A DNA stretch of 64,000 bases, from contig JACEUQ010000001.1 of NCBI GenBank assembly GCA_024998815.1, positions 1,674,001 to 1,738,000 on the forward strand. Direction: 5' to 3'. The notes under the pieces are model-generated. The model ran no database searches and was not told the origin of the DNA. It saw only the letters and a list, made by a program, of their open reading frames with translations. Positions 30,985 through 38,796 of the stretch are shown here, in pieces (positions within the stretch are counted from its first letter, which is position 1; each line of letters opens with the position of its first letter). A program made the translations under genes and the position numbers. Origin of the DNA: Opitutus sp. (lineage in GTDB: Bacteria; Verrucomicrobiota; Verrucomicrobiia; Opitutales; Opitutaceae).

Positions 30985-31629
30985 TTATATTTCAAAACTA
31001 CGCAATAATCCTGTAAGCGACGAATTCCAATGGCCTTCATTTATTGCCGTAGGAATTGGCTGCATTATTTCAATAAGTTCTTTGCTTCCACGCCGGGGCA
31101 CTAAATTTTGCGTAAGGCAATATGCAAACTTACGCCAGTCGCGCGTTCCAGGCCATAGACAAACAGCTATCAAATGAAAATCCGTGAACTTGTATGGTCT
31201 AGTTGACTGTCCATCAGCACCTTTCCCACTTCTCGTCTTCTGAACCTCAACAATCCAGTTACCATTCTTAATTTTAACGGAACCCTTTTCAACCCTCTGG
31301 TTCTTTACTTGAATAGAAACCTTCATCCCGAGACTATTTTCAATGAGTGCATCATATGGCAAATCAGTAGCCGACACATCACTCAATCTCCAATCAGTAT
31401 TTTCCAACTGTTCAGGCAATACCTCTTTAATAAAAACAGATTCAGCAATAATACCTCGCACTCCCCGTTTCGTTAAATCAGATGAGCGTGAGATAGCATC
31501 CAAAATAATTTCGGCATTTATATCAAACTCAACCTCTAACTGATGGCGCGGTAGCGCCGACAATACTAACTTTCTTTTCTTAGGAGAAAGCTTTAGCAAC
31601 TGCTCCTGCAATACCTCTATTTCTTTCAT
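30985..31629 (-). CDS. Probable restriction endonuclease of the cassette R-M module
   Basis: 214 residues. LPYDALIENSLGMKVSIQVKNQRVEKGSVKIKNGNWIVEVQ (about 107-147) resembles a PD-(D/E)xK nuclease core, with Asp in YDALIE and the (E/Q)xK variant in IQVKNQ. It lies next to a DNA methyltransferase and an HTH regulator, which is the main reason to call it an endonuclease. The recognition site is unknown. It overlaps the HTH gene by four bases. Confidence 0.65.
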   Translation of the reverse strand: MKEIEVLQEQLLKLSPKKRKLVLSALPRHQLEVEFDINAEIILDAISRSSDLTKRGVRGIIAESVFIKEVLPEQLENTDWRLSDVSATDLPYDALIENSLGMKVSIQVKNQRVEKGSVKIKNGNWIVEVQKTRSGKGADGQSTRPYKFTDFHLIAVCLWPGTRDWRKFAYCLTQNLVPRRGSKELIEIMQPIPTAINEGHWNSSLTGLLRSFEI

Positions 31630-31829
31630 TTTTTATTTGGTTTTCGTCCTGCGGGATTCGGTTCGAAAGCCAAAACATCAGCCTTAGAAACGAAAATATG
31701 CCCGCCAAAAGAGAAAGTGCGAAGGCGCTTAGCCTGAACTAATTTCGAAATAGCCTGCCGTGAAACATCGCGCAAACGAGCTGCCTCTGATTGACTTATC
31801 CAATTTTCTGGGTCCTCAATCATGCTCAA
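31626..31829 (-). CDS. Helix-turn-helix regulator of the R-M module
   Basis: 67 residues: ENWISQSEAARLRDVSRQAISKLVQAKRLRTFSFGGHIFVSKADVLAFEP is a MerR/excisionase-type winged helix. It is co-translated with the nuclease and divergent from the methyltransferase. This placement suggests a control protein timing the switch from methylase to nuclease, presumably through the palindrome at 31841-31855. That role is inference. Confidence 0.75.
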   Translation of the reverse strand: MSMIEDPENWISQSEAARLRDVSRQAISKLVQAKRLRTFSFGGHIFVSKADVLAFEPNPAGRKPNKK

Positions 31830-31840
31830 TTCAATAATTG

Positions 31841-31855
31841 GTTGACAGTGTCAAC
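31841..31855. promoter_or_regulatory. Palindromic operator candidate between divergent R-M genes
   Basis: GTTGACAGTGTCAAC is a perfect 15-bp palindrome (7-bp arms around G) lying 11 bp upstream of the HTH start and 49 bp upstream of the methyltransferase ATG. It includes TTGACA on both strands, so a protein bound here could block or switch both promoters. Confidence 0.6.
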
Positions 31856-31904
31856 TTTTTGGGTTGTGCTTGCCTTATCCGATAAACCCTAAAATTTACA
31901 AAAA

Positions 31905-32930
31905 ATGAAAACGTCGAAGTCACAACACAGCAAAGACCGCAATCAAGGTGGTTTAGACCTTTTTGACCCGCAGAAAGCAAGCCCGGATTTGATAGCCCAA
32001 TCAATTCCATGGCTCGATGATGTAATGGGTTCCAAGCCAGGCTATAAGACCAAACTTGGCACCGCCGTAGTTGGAGACTCACTCGAACTCCTCGCAGCCA
32101 TCCCATCTAACTCCGTAAACTTAGTCGTTACTTCACCACCATACGCACTTCACTTTAAAAAAGCGTATGGCAATGCCGATAAACATAATTACGTGGAGTG
32201 GTTTTTGCCTTTCGCAAAAGAAATTCACCGAATTCTAACAGACGATGGATCATTCGTTTTAAATATAGGCGGAAGCTACAACCAAGGATCGCCAACTAAA
32301 TCACTATATCAATTCCATCTATTGATCGCGCTTGTAGAGCAAGTGGGGTTTCATTTAGCCCAAGATTGCTTCTGGTATAATCCAGCCAAAATGCCTGTTC
32401 CTGCTGAGTGGGTAACGATACGCAGAATCAGAATAAAAGACTCGGTAGAATACGTGTGGTGGCTTAGTAAAACCAAAAACCCAAAAGCATCGAATCGCCG
32501 AGTGCTAAAAGAATATAGTCCAGACATGCTAAGATTGGCCGAACGTGACAAAATAGCTACTCAACGCCCATCTGGACATGTGATAAACGAAAGCTGGAAA
32601 GATACAACGGCTAAGGGCGCAATCCCTTCAAATGTAGTAGAATCCATGGATGATGAAGCACCCGATTCGATGCTTAAAATGGGAAATAATTCAGCAAATG
32701 ATAAATACACGCTCAGATGCAAAGAGGCTGGCGTAACAATTCATCCGGCACGTTTCCCCGCTGCGCTACCCGAATTTTTCATCAAGCTGACAACAGAACC
32801 AGGCGATTTAGTAATCGATCCATTTTCAGGCTCAAACACAACAGGCTCAGTATGTGAAAAACTTGGAAGAACCTGGAAGTCGTTTGAGCTAAATGAAGAA
32901 TACGTTAGAGGCGGAATATACCGGTTCTAA
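31905..32930 (+). CDS. DNA methyltransferase (N4-cytosine or N6-adenine) of the cassette R-M module
   Basis: 341 residues. Catalytic motif [14 protein letters not shown] (about 76-87) precedes the AdoMet-binding motif [16 protein letters not shown] near the C-terminus (about 304-318), the order of the beta class. TSPPY favours N4-cytosine or N6-adenine methylation. It is one of very few cassette genes on the plus strand and must have its own promoter, upstream in the 75-bp divergent region. It protects host DNA from the linked nuclease. Confidence 0.9.
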   Translation: MKTSKSQHSKDRNQGGLDLFDPQKASPDLIAQSIPWLDDVMGSKPGYKTKLGTAVVGDSLELLAAIPSNSVNLVVTSPPYALHFKKAYGNADKHNYVEWFLPFAKEIHRILTDDGSFVLNIGGSYNQGSPTKSLYQFHLLIALVEQVGFHLAQDCFWYNPAKMPVPAEWVTIRRIRIKDSVEYVWWLSKTKNPKASNRRVLKEYSPDMLRLAERDKIATQRPSGHVINESWKDTTAKGAIPSNVVESMDDEAPDSMLKMGNNSANDKYTLRCKEAGVTIHPARFPAALPEFFIKLTTEPGDLVIDPFSGSNTTGSVCEKLGRTWKSFELNEEYVRGGIYRF

Positions 32931-32935
32931 TTTTT

Positions 32936-33034
32936 GCCCAACGTTAAAGCTGAGCCATGGAGAGGGTTGGCGCGATGAGTGGCTCTGCACTCAGCGTGAC
33001 AACCCTCGGAATTGGCTCTAGCGCCTGGTTGGGC
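32936..33034 (-). other. Divergent attC site (99 bp) of the 136-residue-protein cassette
   Basis: Ends GCCCAAC and GTTGGGC. The internal sequence (GAGCCATGGAGAGGGTTGG and CAACCCTCGGAATTGGCTC) differs from the array standard but folds similarly. It probably came from another array. Confidence 0.9.
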
Positions 33035-33428
33035 TCCGTTCTTCTTTTTGGTTTTGGTTTTGGGTTTGGGTTTGGTCTTCTGCTCGCAGGACTAGCTGCC
33101 AGAGAAGAGCGATTGCGGAGAGAGCGACGGTCACGAAAAGGCCGTATATCATAAATCTTCTATCAAAAGTAAGTGGCTCTGTATTTGTATCTAACCATCC
33201 ATTCGCATTCTGACCTAATCGAACTCGCATAAAGCCGTCTGTCTTTTTGGTCATCTCGATCAACTTTCCATGAAACGCATAATCTATAACGGTCTGAAAT
33301 TCTTTATTCGAGAACTTCAATCTCTCACATATTTGTTGCGCAGACTTCGCGCTCCATTGGTTGGATTCTTTGGGTGCCGATTCCAATGCTCGGAGGAACT
33401 TCCTGGCAAGCTGTTCAGTGGTTTTCAT
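33018..33428 (-). CDS. Membrane-anchored cytoplasmic protein, 136 residues
   Basis: The N-terminal 80 residues are a helical, possibly winged-helix domain (KSAQQICERLKFSNKEFQTVIDYAFHGKLIEM). One membrane helix follows (MIYGLFVTVALSAIALLWQLVL), then a Gln/Asn-rich tail. The last residues and the TAG stop are encoded by the cassette's own attC. No family named. Confidence 0.6.
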   Translation of the reverse strand: MKTTEQLARKFLRALESAPKESNQWSAKSAQQICERLKFSNKEFQTVIDYAFHGKLIEMTKKTDGFMRVRLGQNANGWLDTNTEPLTFDRRFMIYGLFVTVALSAIALLWQLVLRAEDQTQTQNQNQKEERSPTRR

Positions 33429-33433
33429 TTTTT

Positions 33434-33536
33434 GCCCAACGTTTAAGCTCAGCGATGAACGCGCTTGGCGCGGAGCGTGCTGCTCGGAGCACGATCCGTG
33501 ACAAGCGCGTTCATTCGCTGTAGCGCCTGGTTCGGC
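33434..33536 (-). other. attC site of the 134-residue-protein cassette (copy 2)
   Basis: 103 bp, ends GCCCAAC and GTTCGGC, otherwise as at 21377. Confidence 0.95.
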
Positions 33537-33941
33537 TCATTTTGTATCTTTTCTGTATGCATCTAAATCCGTTGTTCCCGAGTAAAGGTGGCGAATAAAA
33601 CTATTCCGTTCATGCCAGATAATATCCAAATCCCAGACGCAAAATGAATACTTCGTCAAGTCTTCAACCCAAACATCAGGCTCTTTCACTGACACACTCA
33701 CGAAAAGCTCATTATTATTCCGCCACCAACCAACAATTAAATATTCGCAAGTGGCACCGTCATGCAAAATAGCGAATCCAGGCGTGGCGGAATCTATTTT
33801 CTTCTGGGACTTCACGAAAGCCAACCTATCCTGATAACGACTAGCATCAACTTCGGCTCCGCTTGCAGAAATAGTGTAGAGTTTAAGCCCATCAGCATCG
33901 AATGTTGGCGAAAGCGAAGAAGTTTTGCGTGGCTTATACAT
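33537..33941 (-). CDS. Hypothetical cassette protein, 134 residues (copy 2)
   Basis: Identical product to 21480-21884. Confidence 0.65.
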   Translation of the reverse strand: MYKPRKTSSLSPTFDADGLKLYTISASGAEVDASRYQDRLAFVKSQKKIDSATPGFAILHDGATCEYLIVGWWRNNNELFVSVSVKEPDVWVEDLTKYSFCVWDLDIIWHERNSFIRHLYSGTTDLDAYRKDTK

Positions 33942-33952
33942 TGGTTATTTCT

Positions 33953-34055
33953 TCCGAACGTTAAAGCTCAGCGATGAACGCGCTTGGCGCGGAGCGTGCT
34001 GCTCGGAGCACGATCCGTGACAAGCGTGTTCATTCGCTGTAGCGCCTGGTTCGGC
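33953..34055 (-). other. attC site of the 62-residue membrane-protein cassette
   Basis: 103 bp, ends TCCGAAC (one change from the consensus) and GTTCGGC. The cassette-end element follows. Confidence 0.93.
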
Positions 34056-34156
34056 TCAGTAAGGATTGGGTTTCTGACTCCAGAGATTTTCATACGCATA
34101 GATTCTGCTCCGTTTCAAATGACTACAATAAAAACATTCAGCACCAGAATTACTGC

Positions 34157-34345
34157 CTAGTCTCTGTTAATTGATTTTAAAGCTATAAAACACACCAAGA
34201 ACCCTATTGCTAGTAAAATGAGGAGACCTGTTATTGAGCTAAACCACTGAAACTGATCAAGCAAAAGCCAACCACTCCGAAAAACCAATATGGAAGCTAA
34301 AAGCAAGACCAGCTCCCAAATGGTCAAGTAAGTTGATTTTTTCAT
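34157..34345 (-). CDS. Very small membrane protein, 62 residues
   Basis: Two membrane helices (IWELVLLLASILVFRSGWLLL and ITGLLILLAIGFLVCFIAL) joined by a short loop. No family recognised. Start about 40 bp from the upstream attC. Confidence 0.6.
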   Translation of the reverse strand: MKKSTYLTIWELVLLLASILVFRSGWLLLDQFQWFSSITGLLILLAIGFLVCFIALKSINRD

Positions 34346-34385
34346 AGTGAAACTGAAACCAAAAGAAAACTATTCCGATAATTCT

Positions 34386-34488
34386 GCCGAACGTTTAAGC
34401 TCAGCGATGAACGTGCTTGGCGCGGAGCGTGCTGCTCGGAGCACGATCCGTGACAAGCATGTTCATTCGCTGTAGCGCTTGGTTCGGC
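34386..34488 (-). other. attC site of the 238-residue-protein cassette
   Basis: 103 bp, ends GCCGAAC and GTTCGGC, standard arms. Confidence 0.95.
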
Positions 34489-34504
34489 TCTGTAGATTTT
34501 TTTC

Positions 34505-35221
34505 TTAATTTCCGCGTAATAAAGAAACTACACGCTGAAAGAAATTAGGTCTATGTATTTTAATTGATTTCGATGTTAGCGAATTGCGTGATTTCAGATA
34601 GTCTGGCATCACAATCGACTGAATCTCGTCATCAATTTTTGATTGTTCTGATGGAGTTCGTAAAGGCTCATCATGATTTAGCATCTCATCAATGAGGCAC
34701 GACGCTTCATACTTCGAAAGTAAAGCGCTAGGCTCTGCACCTAAGTCACGTAAATAATCAAGCTGCTTCTCGGTTGCAGGCTCCGTAGACCAATCATCCA
34801 TTTTTCGCTCCCGCATACTCGCCCACTGCTCTGAGCGAGCAGCGTAAAATGCATCGCGCTCGGCTGCATGCTCATGATACTTTGCTTCAGACCGTACTCG
34901 GTAAATAGCGTCAGCCTTTTCCCGCTCATGCTTAGGTATAACACGAAGAAGTGACTTTCTAATTCTATTTAGCTCCCAAGGTTGGACTTCTCCATCCTCC
35001 ATATATCGTGCAATCTCTTCACTAAGAAATTTAAACGCAGGGATTTCCTTTTCGTCACAATCAGCAAGAAACTGTTGAAGCTCCAAGAACTCGCCTTGCG
35101 AAATCTCACCATCAGACAGCCATGCTTCGCATTTCTGGATTAAGCGAATGGCGGAACCTGTGGTCGCCTGCGATTGTGTCAACGTCACACGTTGGGCAGC
35201 CTTGGGTTTACTTGGGGTCAT
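34505..35221 (-). CDS. Hypothetical protein, 238 residues, possible regulator or phage-like
   Basis: A soluble helical protein, one of the longest in the array. The N-terminal half contains two repeated patterns of the form WLSDGEISQGEFLELQQFL and YMEDGEVQPWELNRIRKSL, spaced about 40 residues, which look like paired EF-hand-like or TerB-like helical units. A segment TEKQLDYLRDLGAEPSALLSKYEASCLIDEML resembles the helical motif of proteins that sense or bind DNA ends in mobile elements. I cannot assign a function. Confidence 0.6.
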   Translation of the reverse strand: MTPSKPKAAQRVTLTQSQATTGSAIRLIQKCEAWLSDGEISQGEFLELQQFLADCDEKEIPAFKFLSEEIARYMEDGEVQPWELNRIRKSLLRVIPKHEREKADAIYRVRSEAKYHEHAAERDAFYAARSEQWASMRERKMDDWSTEPATEKQLDYLRDLGAEPSALLSKYEASCLIDEMLNHDEPLRTPSEQSKIDDEIQSIVMPDYLKSRNSLTSKSIKIHRPNFFQRVVSLLRGN

Positions 35222-35230
35222 TTTATTTTT

Positions 35231-35333
35231 GCCGAACGTCCAAGCTCAGCGATGAAGAGGAATGGCGCGACCTGTGCGGCTCGGAGCACAGGGCGTGACA
35301 GTCCTCGGAATTCGCTGTAGCGCTTTGTTCGGC
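35231..35333 (-). other. attC site of the coiled-coil membrane-protein cassette (copy 2)
   Basis: 103 bp, the same diverged stem as at 19526. Confidence 0.94.
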
Positions 35334-35349
35334 TCAGTTTTCATTTTCA

Positions 35350-35682
35350 TTACGCTCGAAATATAATATATCCACCCCCAGCGCCTTTCCGGCGTTCCGA
35401 AATAGGAATATACACTGTTTTCGGCTCTCCTTCTTTATGAACAATCTTCGACAATTTATCAATTATCTCATTTTCCCCTTCTGCCTCTTCATTATGACGC
35501 TCTTTTATAGCGCGGAGGGTATCAAGGTGGGATTCCTCCATCTTTGCGATCTTCTGAGTAAGTTCAGAGTTTTTTGTTTTGATGTCTGCGTTTTGGCGAT
35601 GCGCCTTGACCAACAGAAGCGCCTCAGTGAATGCGATAAGGATAAAGCCGCCGCAAAGGCTAATTAGAAGTTGTTCGCTCAT
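35350..35682 (-). CDS. Membrane-anchored coiled-coil protein (copy 2)
   Basis: Same product as 19645-19977. Confidence 0.7.
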   Translation of the reverse strand: MSEQLLISLCGGFILIAFTEALLLVKAHRQNADIKTKNSELTQKIAKMEESHLDTLRAIKERHNEEAEGENEIIDKLSKIVHKEGEPKTVYIPISERRKGAGGGYIIFRA

Positions 35683-35693
35683 GGTTTTATATT

Positions 35694-35796
35694 GCCGAAC
35701 GTCTAAGCTCAGCGATAAACGTGCTTGGCGCGGAGTATGCTGCTCGGAGCATAATCCGTGACAAGCATGTTTATTCGCTGTAGCGCTTGGTTCGGC
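35694..35796 (-). other. attC site of the 149-residue membrane-protein cassette
   Basis: 103 bp, ends GCCGAAC and GTTCGGC, arms GATAAACGTGCTTGG and CAAGCATGTTTATTC. Confidence 0.95.
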
Positions 35797-36246
35797 TCAG
35801 TGGTTTGAGGTTTCGTATTTTTCTCCGATTAGCATACGCACTACTGAAAACATGCGTGCGAGAACACCGATACCAATAAGTATCAATCCGTGTTTTATGA
35901 TTTCGATAGGCATACCTGGATTACTTGGCATGTACCAATTGAAGAACGAAGCCAAAATGGCGCAATAACCAAGTAAAATAAGCCTATCCAGCAAGAGCTT
36001 TTTAAATAGACGCTTAAAATGACTCCTGATTCTTGTTTCGTCACTCGTAGGTACACCAATAATCTCAAAAAAGAAATCCCACGATAACCACTGAAGGTAC
36101 ATTATTGAACCCAAAAGCAGAACTGGGTAAAATTTGTGTATGGGGTTTTCAGCCATGCCAGCATAAATCGCAATCATCATGATACTGATGAATGCGAGAA
36201 TAGATTTTAGCACCTTCACGAACATGAATTTGAAAATAGGATTCAT
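35797..36246 (-). CDS. Polytopic membrane protein, 149 residues
   Basis: Four hydrophobic segments (ILAFISIMMIAIYAG, FYPVLLLGSIMYLQWLSW, LLLDRLILLGYCAILASFF and KHGLILIGIGVLARMF). The start at MNPIF, 7 bp from the attC, is preferred to the longer frame running through the attC. It ends directly at its own attC. No family recognised. Confidence 0.65.
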   Translation of the reverse strand: MNPIFKFMFVKVLKSILAFISIMMIAIYAGMAENPIHKFYPVLLLGSIMYLQWLSWDFFFEIIGVPTSDETRIRSHFKRLFKKLLLDRLILLGYCAILASFFNWYMPSNPGMPIEIIKHGLILIGIGVLARMFSVVRMLIGEKYETSNH

Positions 36247-36253
36247 AAATTTT

Positions 36254-36356
36254 GCCGAACGTTTAAGCTCAGCGATGAACTGCGTTGGCGCGGAGCGTGC
36301 TGCTCGGAGCACGATCCGTGACAATGCAGTTCATTCGCTGTAGCGCTTGGTTGGGC
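36254..36356 (-). other. attC site of the CPBP-protease cassette (copy 2)
   Basis: 103 bp, ends GCCGAAC and GTTGGGC, as at 29580. Confidence 0.95.
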
Positions 36357-36366
36357 TCAGTGGTTT

Positions 36367-37050
36367 TCATCCGAAAACGATAATATCAGTAATGGTGTGA
36401 GCAATCATTAACACCGTGATGTTGGGGTACAAAACATAAAAAATTGATGAGAAAACACCAACCGCAAACGTAGGAACCAAATTCTGAATTCCGCCTTCCC
36501 AATGAATAACAGAAAACAGAAAAGATGAAACAATCACGAAAAGAAAACTAGCGCTAAAGCCAAAACCAAAAAAACGACGAACAAATGACCTAAAAAAAAG
36601 CTCCTCTACAACTCCAGCCGTAAGTGAAAACCACAGTAAAACAAAAAATCCGGCCAAACCACCGCGCGGAATTAGTGAGCCATAATTAAACCCATTTGCT
36701 AAATAATTAACACTGAAAACCAACTTCGACCAAGCCTGAACACCCACATAAACGTGATAAAACAGAAAGATGGCAGCAGAACAAAAAAGCAAATACTGAA
36801 TCCACTGAGAGACTGAACACGGCAATGAAAATCCTAGATCCTTAAAATTACCACCGCGCTTTGAAAAAACATACAAAGTCACCAAAGGAACCAATAACCA
36901 AGTAAATAAATCCACAGACCAATATAAAACCGGCGAATCCACCAGCAATGGATTGTAAAAACCGTTCAATAAGAGCAAAGAAAATAAGGGTAGAAATAAG
37001 CCCAACCAGAAACCAAAATTAAATCGAAGGGTTTCCATATTTTTGCCCAA
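36367..37050 (-). CDS. CPBP-family intramembrane protease (copy 2)
   Basis: Same product as 29693-30376, with EExxxR, FxxxH and HxxxD motifs intact. Confidence 0.88.
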   Translation of the reverse strand: MGKNMETLRFNFGFWLGLFLPLFSLLLLNGFYNPLLVDSPVLYWSVDLFTWLLVPLVTLYVFSKRGGNFKDLGFSLPCSVSQWIQYLLFCSAAIFLFYHVYVGVQAWSKLVFSVNYLANGFNYGSLIPRGGLAGFFVLLWFSLTAGVVEELFFRSFVRRFFGFGFSASFLFVIVSSFLFSVIHWEGGIQNLVPTFAVGVFSSIFYVLYPNITVLMIAHTITDIIVFG

Positions 37051-37147
37051 CGTTTAAGCTCAGCGATGAACGCGCTTGGCGCGGAGCGTGCTGCTCGGAG
37101 CACGATCCGTGACAAGCGTGGTCATTCGCTGTAGCGCCTGGTTCGGC
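37045..37147 (-). other. attC site of the 98-residue membrane-protein cassette (copy 2)
   Basis: 103 bp, ends GCCCAAC and GTTCGGC, arms as at 16423. The cassette-end element follows. Confidence 0.95.
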
Positions 37148-37212
37148 TCAGTACGGTTTGGGTTTCTGGCTCCAGAGATATTCATACGCCTTGGTTCGGC
37201 TGCGCAATCGTT

Positions 37213-37509
37213 TTAAGGCTTTTGAGTTTGCTGGTCAGCTTTGGTTCTTTCTTCAGCACGCCTGACAGCTTCTCTGGCTCTTTCATGAACGCTGCCTTCA
37301 TTTCTGTAATCAAAATAAGCTGCAGAAAAACCCGCGAGCACTAAGAAAACTGAAATTAAACGCTTAATTCTGCTAGTAAGAATAACTGCGACAATAGCGA
37401 AGATACCCGCTAAGGCCGTTATAATTGGGCAGGAGCACAGCAAAACCGAGCTGAGCAAAATGAGCAGTATAGATACTGTCATAGCTGCGGTGCCGTATTT
37501 GTTTTTCAT
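37213..37509 (-). CDS. Small membrane protein with a charged tail (copy 2)
   Basis: Same product as 16591-16887. It lies immediately downstream of embedded leader C. Confidence 0.65.
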   Translation of the reverse strand: MKNKYGTAAMTVSILLILLSSVLLCSCPIITALAGIFAIVAVILTSRIKRLISVFLVLAGFSAAYFDYRNEGSVHERAREAVRRAEERTKADQQTQKP

Positions 37510-37516
37510 AATTTTT

Positions 37517-37708
37517 GCCGAACGTTGTGTAGTTGTAGGAAAGTAAAGATAGGCAGGATTAAAACCGGCCTATCTGTAGAAAAGTGGATTTTTTGTGAAG
37601 TAGAAGTGCTTCTATGTCAAGCACTCGAAGTCTAGATGGCTCCGAAAATCAGGTTTTCGCGGCTCCTGCCGCACTTGAACCAATTCGAAGGCGTTTTCCG
37701 TTATTTCT
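37517..37708 (-). promoter_or_regulatory. Embedded attI/leader copy C
   Basis: GCCGAACGTTGTGTAGTTGTAGG core, palindrome GATAGGC…GCCTATC (37549-37575), the promoter block and CGCGGCTCCTGCCGC. It is closest to copy A (shared ATGTCAAGCACTCGAA) but differs at many positions. No gene inside. Confidence 0.8.
37592..37620 (-). promoter_or_regulatory. Pc-like promoter in leader C
   Basis: On the minus strand: TTGACA, 17 nt, CACAAA, pointing into the cassettes on the left. Confidence 0.55.
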
Positions 37709-37811
37709 GCCGAACGTTTAAGCTCAGCGACGAACGTGCTTGGCGCGGAGTGTGCTGCTCGGAGTACAATCCGTGACAAGCATGTTCGTTCGCTGTAGCG
37801 CTTGGTTCGGC
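37709..37811 (-). other. attC site of the 104-residue-protein cassette (copy 3)
   Basis: 103 bp, same as the site at 28838, including the GGAGTACAATCC variant. The cassette-end element follows. Confidence 0.95.
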
Positions 37812-37872
37812 TCAGTACGGTTTGGGTTTCTGGCTCCAGAGATATTCATACGCAAAAATTTATAAATTGAGC

Positions 37873-38187
37873 TTATGGCTTCATTATTTTAGTAAGATCT
37901 ATAAAACGATCCGCACCAAATAATTCGCAGTAGGGTAATTTCGACAACTCAAATCGCAATCGTCCTCGGTCAACAGGAACATGCGTCTTTGCCTCTAAAC
38001 ATAAATGGGCCAGAAGTGTTGAACCAACTAATCGAATAACATCTACCTCCTGAATTCCCTGCGCCAATAACCGAGAATAATGGATTCCGATTTCAGGCAA
38101 GGCGGGATCTAAGCGACTTTTGGCAACAATGCTGGCGATAAATGCATTAAACTGCTGCAAATCGTCTTTCTTTAATTTTTTACTCAC
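37873..38187 (-). CDS. Hypothetical helical protein, 104 residues (copy 3 of 3)
   Basis: Same protein as 11729-12043 and 29002-29316. It shares the synonymous differences with the 29002 copy. Confidence 0.65.
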   Translation of the reverse strand: MSKKLKKDDLQQFNAFIASIVAKSRLDPALPEIGIHYSRLLAQGIQEVDVIRLVGSTLLAHLCLEAKTHVPVDRGRLRFELSKLPYCELFGADRFIDLTKIMKP

Positions 38188-38249
38188 AAAAAATTGGGGG
38201 GTTAAGTTTCAATATTACTAACGATTACAATGTGTTTTTAGTCATTCTT

Positions 38250-38352
38250 GCCGAACGTTTAAGCTCAGCGACGAACGTGCTTGGCGCGGAGCGTGCTGCT
38301 CGGAGCACGATCCGTGACAAGCACGTTCGTTCGCTGTAGCGCCTGGTTCGGC
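38250..38352 (-). other. attC site of the intact vapBC cassette
   Basis: 103 bp, ends GCCGAAC and GTTCGGC, arms GACGAACGTGCTTGG and CAAGCACGTTCGTTC. The cassette-end element follows. Confidence 0.95.
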
Positions 38353-38397
38353 TCTGTACTGATTGGATTTCTGGCTCCAGAGATATTCATACGCTAA

Positions 38398-38796
38398 TCA
38401 CGACATCACTCGGCTCATCGGATAGTGCTGATCGATAAAAGTAAAATCGCGGTCATTCTCAAGTAAGCAAACGCCATGCTGAATAACCGTGGCGGCAATT
38501 AAACAATCTATCGAATTCCTGATAGTAATACCCTCTTTCCTCAAATTCCGATATATTGTCGCACCTAATTCAAAAGTAGATTGGTCTGATTCTAAATAAA
38601 TCAGATTACCAAATTGCTGCTTGGTCATCACATACTGCTTTTCCTCTCGAATACCTTGAAGCACCTCGGTCATAATAAAACCGCATAAACACAAATCAGC
38701 ACGAGCCTGAATCAACTCAACCAATTTGTCGGTATGAGGAGTATTTCGATTACGAAGAAAATCTATCCAAACAGTCGAATCAACAAGGACCTTCAC
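38398..38796 (-). CDS. vapC: VapC toxin, PIN-domain ribonuclease (intact copy)
   Basis: 132 residues. The PIN-domain acidic residues are all present: Asp6 (LVDSTVW), Glu44 (MTEVLQG), Asp in RNSIDCLIAA (about 95) and Asp in LENDRDF. VapC toxins cleave tRNA or rRNA when free of antitoxin. Overlaps vapB by four bases. This cassette is near the attI end, and its other copy is broken by an ISL3-type IS at the far left. Confidence 0.9.
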   Translation of the reverse strand: MKVLVDSTVWIDFLRNRNTPHTDKLVELIQARADLCLCGFIMTEVLQGIREEKQYVMTKQQFGNLIYLESDQSTFELGATIYRNLRKEGITIRNSIDCLIAATVIQHGVCLLENDRDFTFIDQHYPMSRVMS

